From: Chloroflexota bacterium
Lineage (GTDB): Bacteria > Chloroflexota > Anaerolineae > Promineifilales > Promineifilaceae
Assembly (NCBI GenBank): GCA_014584575.1
Contig: JACTMP010000002.1
Span: forward strand, 1-64,000
DNA length: 64,000 nt
Reading direction: 5' to 3'
This document shows positions 54,755 to 63,800 of the stretch, in pieces. A program made the translations under genes and the position numbers. Under the pieces are notes generated by a model that ran no database searches, was not told where the DNA came from, and saw nothing but the letters and a program-made list of their open reading frames with translations. Position 1 is the first letter of the stretch, and every line of letters begins with the position of its first letter.

Positions 54755-56851
54755 TTATCCAGGATTATGTGTTCCCCCCTGACTCACAACCCGCATTTGC
54801 CCCATCGGGCCGATGTCATAACCGGGCATGGCGGCTACGGCCGTCCTGAAATCCGCGTCGTGTAGTAAGTCCAGCAACGGCCGTAGCAAATCGCTCTCAT
54901 AATGAACCTGCGGGATCACCAGATCATACTGCTCATGGGCCAGCGGCACGAAGTCTAGCTCCAGGGCGCGGGCGGCGGCACGAATACCCAGCCCGGCGTC
55001 GGCTGTGCCAGAAGCGATGGCCGCAGCCACGGCCAGATGGGTGTACTCTTCACGGCCGTAGCCCCGTACCTGCTCCGGCGTAATCCCCAATCTGCCCAAT
55101 TCATAATCAAACAGCACCCGTGTGCCTGCGCCTCGCTGCCGGTTCACAATCTGCACATCGGGGTTGGCGGCGTCGCCCCATCCGCGTAGCCCTTGGGGGT
55201 TGCCTTTGGGCACGATCCAGCCCTGTTCGCGGCCTACCAACGCTACCAGGACGATGGCCTGACCGGGCAGGTATTGGTGGATGTACCTGACATTGTATTC
55301 GCCCGTTTCGGGATCGAGCAGATGGGAACCGGCCAGATGGGCTTCGCCGCGCCGCAGGGCAACCAGCCCGCCCAGGCTGCCCACGTTGGCGGAAACCAGG
55401 CGGCGGTTACTGCGCTCCGCCAGGAATTGGGCCAGCAAGTCCAGCGTCAGGTCGTGGCTGCCGATGGCCAGGATGCTGTTTTCAATTTCGTGGGCGGCGC
55501 GGTAGAGGTGGACGGTTACGGCCGTGCCCGCATCTGCCCCTTCGCTAAAACGGGGGATACGCACAATGCCATCGGCCCGCACCAGCGAGGAGATGACACC
55601 AGCCCCCCGGCTAATGGGTGTGGCCAATGTGCGCTCGCCTCCCGGCGCGCCCACCTTGCCCACGGCCACGCGCACAAAGTCATCGTCGCCGGTGTGGGAG
55701 ACCACTTTGCGGGTGAGTACGGCCGTTAGCGTTTGGGGTTGGTATGGCGGCTGCCCCCGCCACTGTGCCAGCAGTGGCTCCACAAAAATTTCGCCGGTGA
55801 GAGCGGCGCTGACCGGGTAGCCGGGCACGCCGAGGATGGGACGAGGGAGTGAAGGGGTGACAAGGTGAAGGGGTGACAAGGTGAGGGGGTGATTCTCTTT
55901 CACCTTGTCACCTTGCCACCCTGCCACCTTGTCAATCATTCCCAGGATGACGGGATGGCCGGGGCGAACGGCGACGCCGTGAACCAATAATGTACCCAAC
56001 GATTGCACTACGTGGGCGGTGTAATCTTCGGAACCGGCGGAAGAGCCGGCGTTGAGCAGGATGAGGTCGTGGGTGAGCGCGGCGGCGCGCACGGCCGTTT
56101 GAATCGCTGCAAATTCGTCGGGCACAATCGGCCAACGGGTGGGCAGGCCACCCCAATTTTCTACCTGCGCTGCCAGCACCAGGCTGTTGTATTCGATGAT
56201 CTGGCCGGGGCGAACGCCGTCGCGGGCAGCGTCTTCGGGAGAAATAAGTTCAGAGCCGGTGGGGATGATGGCTAGACGGGGACGGCGGTAAACGGCTACG
56301 GCCGTATGCCCCGACCCGGCCAGCGCCCCCAAATCCACCGGGCGCAGGGTGTGGTTGGCGGGCAGCACCAGTTCGGTGGCCACCATGTCTTCGCCCATGG
56401 CCCGGATGTGCTGCCAGGGTGGTAGGGAAGTGCGAATTTCGATGGCGGCACGGCCGTGTGCGTCCGTCACTGGCTGCGTGTGTTCGATCATAATCACAGC
56501 GTTGGCCCAGGCGGGCAGGGGATGGCCGGTGTTGACCGCTTTGGCCGGGTGCAGGTTGGGGTCGTTGGCGGGATCGAAATCTTCCACCAGAGTCAGGCAC
56601 ACGGGGTTGGTTTCGGTGGCAGTGTGGCTGTCCTGGGCGCGCACGGCGAAGCCATCCATGGCGCTGGCGTGGTAGTGCGGGGAGGAGAGTCTGGCCCAGA
56701 TGGCGGCGGCGGTGGTACGGCCGTTGGCCTCCGCCAGCGGTACCTCCTCTGACCCAAGCGGCTGCCACAAACCCGCCCCCTTCAAGGCGGTCTGCCAGGC
56801 TGCCCATGCCTCATCCAACGGTATGTCTTCCAGATAAATGTGTCGTTCCAT
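54755..56851 (-). CDS. MoeA-like molybdopterin transferase fused to PBP-like domain
   Basis: A 698-residue fusion. Residues 1 to about 440 match MoeA, which inserts molybdate into molybdopterin: SPHYHASAMDGFAVRAQD, NTGHPLPAWANAV, ILLNAGSSAGSEDYT (normally SGGxSxGxxD), and PILGVPGYPVSA. The last ~230 residues (about 465-695: ILAIGSHDLTLDLLAQFL; NRQRGAGTRVLFD) are a ModA/LysR-substrate-binding-like domain, a known MoeA/LysR combination proposed to sense oxyanions or pterin. Between GHPVILG and RPILGVPG there are about 27 extra residues encoded by an 8-base repeat (55846-55935). The ATG lies at 56851. Confidence 0.88.
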   Translation of the reverse strand: MERHIYLEDIPLDEAWAAWQTALKGAGLWQPLGSEEVPLAEANGRTTAAAIWARLSSPHYHASAMDGFAVRAQDSHTATETNPVCLTLVEDFDPANDPNLHPAKAVNTGHPLPAWANAVIMIEHTQPVTDAHGRAAIEIRTSLPPWQHIRAMGEDMVATELVLPANHTLRPVDLGALAGSGHTAVAVYRRPRLAIIPTGSELISPEDAARDGVRPGQIIEYNSLVLAAQVENWGGLPTRWPIVPDEFAAIQTAVRAAALTHDLILLNAGSSAGSEDYTAHVVQSLGTLLVHGVAVRPGHPVILGMIDKVAGWQGDKVKENHPLTLSPLHLVTPSLPRPILGVPGYPVSAALTGEIFVEPLLAQWRGQPPYQPQTLTAVLTRKVVSHTGDDDFVRVAVGKVGAPGGERTLATPISRGAGVISSLVRADGIVRIPRFSEGADAGTAVTVHLYRAAHEIENSILAIGSHDLTLDLLAQFLAERSNRRLVSANVGSLGGLVALRRGEAHLAGSHLLDPETGEYNVRYIHQYLPGQAIVLVALVGREQGWIVPKGNPQGLRGWGDAANPDVQIVNRQRGAGTRVLFDYELGRLGITPEQVRGYGREEYTHLAVAAAIASGTADAGLGIRAAARALELDFVPLAHEQYDLVIPQVHYESDLLRPLLDLLHDADFRTAVAAMPGYDIGPMGQMRVVSQGGTHNPG
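55846..55935. repeat. Octad repeat inside the moeA-like coding region
   Basis: Units like GGGGTGACAAGGTGAA on one arm and CACCTTGTCACCTTG on the other. It stays in frame and adds the MIDKVAGWQGDKVKE stretch. Confidence 0.85.
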
Positions 56852-56910
56852 AGACCTGATTGTATACGCCTACCGATGGGTGGCAAAGCGGCAAATCACT
56901 CTGTGCCCAC

Positions 56911-56970
56911 AAAAAGCAAAGCCGACCTTGCCTTCTGTTACCGCAATTTTTGTCGCCTGGTTTGCCCATT
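56911..56970. repeat. Degenerate REP-like repeat, copy C
   Basis: AAAAAGCAAAGCCGACCTTG, then CCTTCTGTTACCGCAATTTTTG, matches parts of the copies at 3402-3475 and 60481-60571 (AAGTCGGCCTTCGC; GTAGCCGCGATTTTGATCGCC). Confidence 0.5.
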
Positions 56971-57072
56971 GCTGCCCGATTTTCCACCTCCCTATCGCGT
57001 TGCGCTTCCATCGAGTACAATGCCACTTATTTCCCCACGACAGCAGGCGGCAACTCGCCAGGAGGATACAAA

Positions 57073-57552
57073 ATGAACGCATCAGACATTCTCAAATATG
57101 GTCACTTTACTGTTTTGGGCGCGGTCAAAGACTTGCCAGAAGCAGACTGGGAAACAGGCGGCGTCTGCGGCGTCTGGTCGGTCAAACAGATCATTGCCCA
57201 TCTGGCCTCGTTTGAGCAACTGTTGGTAGAGATTTTGGAAAACCTGTCCGGTAGTGAAGCCGGCCCCACGTTGGCGCGGTATATGGCCGATCATCTGGCT
57301 TTTAATGATGTCGAGGTAGCTGCCCGCGACGGGATGAGCGCGGCGCAAACAATGACCGAATATGAAACCCTTCAGGCGCAAACGATGGCATGGCTGGCAC
57401 AATTTCCCGATATACGGCGGCGCGAAAATGGCATCTTGCCCTGGTACGGTGCGGCATATGATCTGGATGATTTTCTGGTGTACACCTACTACGGCCACAA
57501 GCGGGAACACTGCGCCCAGATTGCCGTCTTTCGGGATCAAATCAAACGATGA
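57073..57552 (+). CDS. DinB-like four-helix protein
   Basis: A 159-residue protein. GGAGG at 57061-57065 sets the start at 57073; longer frames read into the repeat. WSVKQIIAHLASFEQLL (His in helix 2) and the closing YTYYGHKREHCAQIAVF (two His) give the three-His site of the DinB/YfiT metal-dependent superfamily. Members include thiol S-transferases and many unknowns; thiol partner and substrate cannot be told here. Not linked to the divergent moeA gene. Confidence 0.75.
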   Translation: MNASDILKYGHFTVLGAVKDLPEADWETGGVCGVWSVKQIIAHLASFEQLLVEILENLSGSEAGPTLARYMADHLAFNDVEVAARDGMSAAQTMTEYETLQAQTMAWLAQFPDIRRRENGILPWYGAAYDLDDFLVYTYYGHKREHCAQIAVFRDQIKR

Positions 57553-57569
57553 GCGCTACGAAAAGTACG

Positions 57570-57698
57570 TTATCTGTCGCTCGGATTTACCCAGGCCAGC
57601 GAGGAATAGCCCAGGTTGTCATGCACAATCAACATCGCATAGTTTCCTTTTGTAGTTGCCAGAGGTATACTTTTTTCAATGTGTAAACACTGGAACAC
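57570..57698 (-). CDS. Possible small minus-strand ORF or gene remnant
   Basis: A 42-residue frame from a GTG, ending in TAA at 57570-57572. It contains the plausible protein-like stretch NYAMLIVHDNLGYSSLAWVN, but has no ribosome site and TAA just upstream in frame. It may be the 3' end of a decayed gene. The rest of the gap 57553-57823 shows only ATCCGCG-type repeats near 57765. Confidence 0.25.
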   Translation of the reverse strand: MFQCLHIEKSIPLATTKGNYAMLIVHDNLGYSSLAWVNPSDR

Positions 57699-57823
57699 TG
57701 TTTATGCAGAGGAGACTTCACCGGCTGTCGCCGACCACCATGAATGAAAACGGGACGCCTATTCACAACATTTTATCCGCGTCATCCGCGTGAATCTGCG
57801 TCCTATTTACGAAGGAGAACTGT

Positions 57824-58249
57824 ATGACTATTACGTTAGATCCATTTGTCCTCCCAGAAAGAGGTCAGGTAAACGTTAAACTATATCGGCAGTTTGAAAT
57901 CAGGGTTACGGCCGAAGAAGCCCAACGTCAGGTGAATCGCTGGCTTTTGCACGCGGTCAGCTACCTGCTGCGGGCGCAGCCACCCACGCTGGTGATTGGG
58001 GCGCAGGTGGTTTGGCGTGTGCCGGTGTCATTGGGTTCACCAGATTTAGGGCAGGTAGCAGTTGTAGATATGGTAGATGTGGATGTGGAGACAGGGGAGA
58101 TGGATGATTCTGACGGCCGTCGGGCGGCAATTTTGCGTCAGGCTGAAGAATTAACATCGCGCCTCCCACCTTATCAGCCAAAGCCCACCACGCTTGCAGA
58201 ATTCCTGGCTAAAGACGTTCCGTTAGCGCCCCGGTTAACCATCCAGTAG
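57824..58249 (+). CDS. Hypothetical protein (141 aa), partner of C39-like gene
   Basis: AAGGAG precedes ATG 57824. The sequence (LYRQFEIRVTAEEAQRQVNR; LVIGAQVVWRVPVSLGSPD; DVDVETGEMDDSDG) is acidic and suggests an alpha/beta fold of a small cytoplasmic protein; no signal peptide or catalytic motif. No family recognised. It ends 21 bases before the C39-like gene, so they form a two-gene unit. Confidence 0.65.
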   Translation: MTITLDPFVLPERGQVNVKLYRQFEIRVTAEEAQRQVNRWLLHAVSYLLRAQPPTLVIGAQVVWRVPVSLGSPDLGQVAVVDMVDVDVETGEMDDSDGRRAAILRQAEELTSRLPPYQPKPTTLAEFLAKDVPLAPRLTIQ

Positions 58250-58270
58250 TTTCCCCCGATCAGCCAGAAT

Positions 58271-58728
58271 ATGAATCGTATCCTTCTGCCTGTCCCGCAT
58301 CTTCAACAGCAAGAACGCGGTGAATGTCTGGCTGCTTGGGCGGCTATGCTTCTTGCTTATTTGGGGCGTCCCGTGCGTTATAAACATCTGCTAAAGGTAC
58401 TCCAGATTCGCAGTCAAATTGGTGCGCCGGCTTCTCATATCCGCAAATTGGAACAACCGGGATTGAAGGTGGTTTATCAACAGGGAACATTACCGGATTT
58501 TCAGGAGCAGTTGACCAATAATCGGCCGTGCATTGTGTTTATAAAAACGGGTGAATTGCCATACGGGGTGAGGATTGTGATCACGCTGTCGTGGTTGCCG
58601 GACTGGATGATGAATCTGTTTATCTCAATGATCCGGCGTTTTCTGACGCGCCGGTGCAAGTTCCTCGCGGTGATTTTGATCTGGCCTGGCTGGGGAGAGA
58701 CGAGTTTTTTACAGCTTTAGTAGTTTGA
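58271..58728 (+). pseudogene. C39-like cysteine peptidase with -1 frameshift
   Basis: The N-terminus has the cysteine motif GECLAAWAAMLLAYLG typical of C39-type papain-like domains. After ELPY (58564) the reading frame as it stands gives a nonsense tail ending at 58720. Adding one base after 58564 restores WGEDCDHAVVVAGLDDES, then VYLNDPAF, PRGDFDLAWLGRDEFFTAL, i.e. the expected catalytic His (DHAVVV) and Asn/Asp (LNDP), ending with TGA at 58726-58728. So one base is missing: a young pseudogene or a sequence error. In other bacteria such domains cleave or bind double-glycine leaders. Confidence 0.85.
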
Positions 58729-58734
58729 ACCCAT

Positions 58735-60435
58735 ATGAAATTCCTGCCCTCCCAACTGTATTATTTCCTGCGCCACCGGCCCAGCCGGGTGCAGTTGTTG
58801 AGCCTGTTTCGCTTTCTGCTCATACTGGCCGGGGTGGTTGCTCTTTATAGCGTGTTGTTCCACTACATCATGGCCTGGGAGGGGCGCAGTTTTAGCTGGA
58901 TCACCGGCTTTTACTGGACGCTGACCGTCATGTCTACCCTGGGTTTTGGGGATATTACCTTTCACTCGGACCTGGGGCGGCTGTTTTCTATTATTGTCCT
59001 GTTGACGGGTATTGTTTTGCTGCTGGTGCTGTTGCCCTTCACCTTCATCGAATTCTTTTATGCGCCCTGGGTCAAAGCCCAATCCGAGGCCCGCGCCCCC
59101 ACAAAACTGCCGGAGAGTACCCATGGTCACGTCATCATCACCGCGTTGGATGCCGTGACCATGGCGCTCATCAAGAAGTTGCAGCTTTTCCAATACTCTT
59201 ATGTGCTGCTGGTGCCGGATTTGAACGAGGCGCTGCGACTGCACGATCTGGGTTATGCGGTGGTGCGTGGTGATCTGGACAGCCCGGACACGTATCGCCG
59301 GATTCGGGTGGCAAACGCGGCGCTGGTGGCTACCAGCAACAATGACATGATGAATACCAATGTGGCCTTTACGGTGCGGGAAGTGTCTGAGCATGTGCCT
59401 ATTGTGGCCACGGCCAATGCCTCGGCTTCGATAGACATTTTGTATCTGGCCGGGTGTAATTATGTGTTTCGTTTGGGCGAGATGATGGGGCAGGCGTTGT
59501 CACGCCGGGTGTCAGGGGGGGATACCCTGGCGCATATCATTGGTGAGTTTGAGAACCTGGTGATTGCCGAAGCGGCCGTGCGCAATACGCCATTGGTGGG
59601 GAAACGGCTGCGCGACAGTCGCCTGCGGGAGGATGTGGGCATTGTAGTTTTGGGGATTTGGGCGCGGGGCAAATATGAAAATGCAGGCGCGGAGACGGTG
59701 ATTACGGCCGATACCATTTTGGTGTTGGCCGGTTCGGCCGAACAGGTTAACAGGTATAACGCGCTTTATTACCATGACCGCATCAATGAAGACCCGGTGA
59801 TTATCCTGGGCGGTGGCCGGGTGGGGCGGGCCACGGCGCGGGCTTTGCAGGAACGGGGGCTGGATTATCGCATTGTGGAAAAGCTGCCGGAACGTATCCG
59901 CGACCCGGAGAAGTATGTGTTGGGGGATGCGGCGGAGTTGGCGGTGCTGGAAAGAGCGGGCATTAAAGAGGCGGATACGGTGGTGGTGACGACGAATGAT
60001 GACAATACCAACATTTATCTGACCATTTACTGCCGCCGCCTACGCCCGGAGATGCAGATTATCAGCCGGGCGACGTTGGAGCGGAATGTGGAGACGCTGC
60101 ACCGGGCCGGGGCGGATTTTGTGATGTCTTACGCCTCGATGGGGGCCAACGCCATTATGAGTTTTCTGGATCGGGGGGATATTTTGATGATTGCCGAGGG
60201 GTTGAGCATTTTTAAGGTGAAGACGCCGAAGGTGCTGCATGGCAAGAGCATTGCGGAAGCGCGGATACGCCAGGAGACGGGCTGTACGGTGGTGGCGGTG
60301 GCGTTGAATGGGGACACTTTCATCAACCCGGACCCGCACATGCAGCTAAACGCGCAGATGGAATTGGTGCTGATTGGCACGACAAAAGCGGAGGATGCTT
60401 TCCTCAGCCGGTATCATCCGCTGGAAGATGATTGA
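58735..60435 (+). CDS. Potassium channel with two RCK (TrkA-N) domains
   Basis: A 566-residue protein. Two N-terminal helices flank the pore with selectivity filter TLGFGD (about 68-73). Then two RCK modules: the first, HVIITALDAVTMALIKKL, has lost the GxGxxG nucleotide motif; the second, VIILGGGRVGRATARAL, keeps it. C-terminal TrkA-C-like parts follow. The layout is of MthK-like / TrkA-linked channels gated by nucleotide or Ca2+; here the second domain is likely the ligand site. Starts 6 bases after the C39 stop. Confidence 0.88.
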   Translation: MKFLPSQLYYFLRHRPSRVQLLSLFRFLLILAGVVALYSVLFHYIMAWEGRSFSWITGFYWTLTVMSTLGFGDITFHSDLGRLFSIIVLLTGIVLLLVLLPFTFIEFFYAPWVKAQSEARAPTKLPESTHGHVIITALDAVTMALIKKLQLFQYSYVLLVPDLNEALRLHDLGYAVVRGDLDSPDTYRRIRVANAALVATSNNDMMNTNVAFTVREVSEHVPIVATANASASIDILYLAGCNYVFRLGEMMGQALSRRVSGGDTLAHIIGEFENLVIAEAAVRNTPLVGKRLRDSRLREDVGIVVLGIWARGKYENAGAETVITADTILVLAGSAEQVNRYNALYYHDRINEDPVIILGGGRVGRATARALQERGLDYRIVEKLPERIRDPEKYVLGDAAELAVLERAGIKEADTVVVTTNDDNTNIYLTIYCRRLRPEMQIISRATLERNVETLHRAGADFVMSYASMGANAIMSFLDRGDILMIAEGLSIFKVKTPKVLHGKSIAEARIRQETGCTVVAVALNGDTFINPDPHMQLNAQMELVLIGTTKAEDAFLSRYHPLEDD

Positions 60436-60480
60436 TAGCTGGGTAATCGCATATTCCTCAATGCGGCAGATAAATCTGCA

Positions 60481-60571
60481 CCAACAGAAGGCAAAGTCGG
60501 CCTTCGCCGACTGAAACCCAGCCCGCGAAGGTGGGTTTTGCCTTTTGTAGCCGCGATTTTGATCGCCGGGA
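60481..60571. repeat. REP-like palindromic repeat, copy B
   Basis: CCAACAGAAGGCAAAGTCGG, then CCTTCGCCGAC, a spacer, CCCGCGAAGGTGGG and CCTTTTGTAGCCGCGATTTT. Matches the copy at 3402-3475. Confidence 0.75.
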
Positions 60572-60605
60572 ATTGAGCATGTAATTACCCTACCCAAAAC
60601 CACCT

Positions 60606-60768
60606 GTACGGGCGGGACAGGCGGGCGCAACCTTTGCCACGAAGAAACCCCTCATCCCCCGCCTGTCTCGCCCCGCTTCCCTGATGGCGGCGTTCGCACG
60701 GGGGCGAGATGGCGCGGGACAACGTTTCCCGTTTCGGCCACCGCATCACCGCGCCATCCCGCCCCTAC
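60606..60768. repeat. Double-hairpin dispersed repeat, copy 2
   Basis: Same plan as 47350-47498: GGCGGGACAGGCGGG with its inverse, then GGGCGAGATGGCGCGG with its inverse, and terminal GTACGGGCGGGAC / ATCCCGCCCCTAC. The gap 60436-60820 holds only these repeats and no gene. Confidence 0.8.
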
Positions 60769-60820
60769 GAATTACGTCTTACGGATTACCTCCCTCCTTC
60801 CTTTCGTGTATACTACGCCC

Positions 60821-63800
60821 ATGCCCGCCTTCATCAACCGCCTCTTTAACATCCGCCGCGAAGAATGGCCGCGCGTCTTATTGCTCTTTGGCATGGCCTT
60901 CCTGGCCGTCACCGGCATCACCTGGGGCAAGCTGACCGTGCAGCCCCTCTTCTGGCAGGTAGTGGGGGTAGACCGGCTCGGTTTCAGTTTCATCGTCGAA
61001 GGGGTGGCGGCCATCCTGCTGGTGATGGTGTACTCCCCTTTTGCGGACCGGTTGAATCACGGCCGTCTCCTATGGATTATCGCGTTGGGCAGCGCCACGG
61101 CCGTACTCATTGGCTGGTATCTGCTCATCGCCGATTATCAGGCGGCCGGCGCATTTTTGCTCTATCCCCTCTTCACCGTCATCCCCTTCATCCTCAACCT
61201 GCATTGGTGGACGTATGTCACCGGATTTTATGACGCCCGCGCCGCCAAACGTATTGTGCCCGTGCTGGCCTCCAATGCCCGGCTGGCCGGCGCATTTGCC
61301 GGTTTCAGCGTCGGCTTTCTCACCCGCTGGTTGGGGTCATCCGAGGCCGTGATCGCCCTGTGGGCGCTGGCACTGCTGGTGATGGCCGCGCTGGTCTGGC
61401 TCTCGCCCGTCATATTGCGCGAGAAGGGCACAGTTGTAGCGGAAGCCGCCCCATCCGCCCCCGCTGCCATCTCCTTCACCCAAAGCCTGCGCGAAGGCTA
61501 CCGCTACGTCATGGATTCACCCTACCTGCGCTGGCTGGCCCTGGCCACCCTGCTCGTTTCCCTGCTGCTCATCCTGATGAAATTTGAAAGCAGCCGCATC
61601 ATTGATGGCGCATTTGGCAGCCACGTGGCCGCCACCGCCTTCCTGGGCAATCTGGAAGGCTGGGCCAATTTGCTGCTGTTGCCGGTGCAAATCTTCCTGC
61701 TCAGCCGCCTCATCAACAAAATCGGCCTGCACAATGCCAACCTCATCTTTCCGGTGGGCACGGCCGGCATTGCCGGTGGGCTGCTCATAGTCATGTTCCT
61801 CTCCCTCACGCCCGGCATTGTGCTTTTTGGCTCTCTGGCTTATCTTTCCGCCAATGTGCTGAACACCACTTTCCGCAACCCCATTGACAATTTGCTCTAT
61901 AACGCCGTGCCCCTGCGCATGAAAGGGCGGGCGCGGGCGTTTGTCAATGGCTTGCTGGTGCCCACCGCGTCGCTGCTGGGGGGGGTGTTGCTGCTGCTGC
62001 CTTTTATCACCCGTGTTGATTGGGTATTGCCCGTGCTGCTGCTGCTGGTGGCCATCGTTTATCTGGCGGCAGCCTGGCGGGTGAGCCGACAATATACCAA
62101 TGCGTTAGTGACTATGTTGGAACAGGAAGATTACTCCTTTTTGTTGGGACAGGAGGCGGCGGACGTGACGGTGACAGACCCGGCGGCGCTGGATTGGCTG
62201 CGCGAGCGGCTGGAGCAAAGCCAGAGCGACGAGATGACCCTGTTTATGGTGACGCTGATCAGCGAGGCGGGTGGCGACAAGGCGGTACCCATTCTGGCCG
62301 ACGTGGCCCGCAGCCGGGACGCCCATATGCGGGCGGCGGTGCTGGATATTCTGGCGGCGGTGGCGGCCCCGGTGCCGGCGGTGCATGATTTTTTCGCCGA
62401 ATTTTTGGGCGACGAAGACCCACAGGTACGCCGCTCGGCTTTGGCCGGGTTGGAGCGGGTGGATGGGGCGCAGGACAATCATTACCTGGCGGCGGCGGCG
62501 CGCATGTTGGACGATGCGGACACGGCCGTGCGCCTGCAAGCACTGCCCGGTCTATTGCGCTTTGGCGATCTGGCGCAGCGGGAGCGGGCCTTACGGCTGG
62601 TACAAACCATGCTCGGCAGCGCAGAATCGGCTGAGCGGGCGGCCGCGTTGCGGGCGTTGGGGCAGACCGAAGATATGGGTTTTGTGGGCAACGTCACCGG
62701 GATGCTGCCCGATTCGTCTGACCGGGTGCGCCTGGAAGCGGCGCTGATTTTGGAACGGTTCTCCACGCAGAAAATGTCCCCGCCGGTGGTGGAACAGGTG
62801 ACACAGGCGATGAGCGACCGGCTACATGACCCGGTAGAGCGCACCCGCGAGGCGTCATTGGTGACGCTGGCGCGGCTGGGCGACCAGCGCATTTATCCGT
62901 TGCTGACGGAGGCGCTGCGGGATAACAGCCCCCAACTGCGGGCTACGGCCGTGACCGTCCTGGCCGGTCTGGGCAAAAAAGTGATCCCCACCATTCACCC
63001 CCTGCTCGATTCGCCCGATCCGCAATTGCGCAAAATGGCAACCGTGATCCTGGGGCGCATCAACCGGCGCGAATATGGCCCGCTGGTGACGGCGCAAATT
63101 CAGGCCAACCTGCTGCAAATTGCCGAAAACGTGGGCTACATTGAGGCGTTGACCGCCATTCAAAGTTATGCCACTGTGAACGTGTTGCTGACGCTGTTTC
63201 GGAACGAAAACGGCCGTTTGCTGGACGAGATTTTCTTTTTGCTCACGGCCGTGCAAAAGCCAGAATCAGTAGCCGTCATTCGGGAATCGTTGGCCAGCGA
63301 CGTGGAGCGCGTGCGCGTCAACGCAGTGGAAGCGTTGGAATCACTCACCTCGGCGCAAACGGCCGAGATGATTGCCCCCCTGGCCCAGACGGAACCATCG
63401 CTGGTGGAGATCAGACAGATCAGCCAGGAATTATGGGATATGAAGTTCCCCAGCACGGCCGAAGCCATGGAAAAGCTGGCCACGGATATGGCTGTTGACC
63501 CCTGGCCGCGCTCGATTGCCGTTCACGCGCTGGGCGAAATTGGGCAGGCCATTGTTGCCCCGCAACAAACGGCCCCGCAACAAACGGCCCCGCAACAAAC
63601 AGCCCCATCGCCTAAACCCAATGATACCGCCGCCGACGGCCGTGCGCCCCGCCGCCGCAGCAGCGCCGATCTGTTGAACATGCTCACCGAAGAAGGGGAA
63701 ACGCCGCCCGTGGCGAAGGATGCGCCACCCGCCGAAACAAAACCGGCCGATGCCCGCCAATCGCGCCGCGAACGGGCCGCCCGCGCCAGCGGTCTGTTGG

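Noticed and set aside
63556-63602. Possible mobile repeat
   Set aside because: It is a 15-base in-frame tandem coding for APQQT in a Pro/Ala linker, a common low-complexity expansion, not a mobile element.
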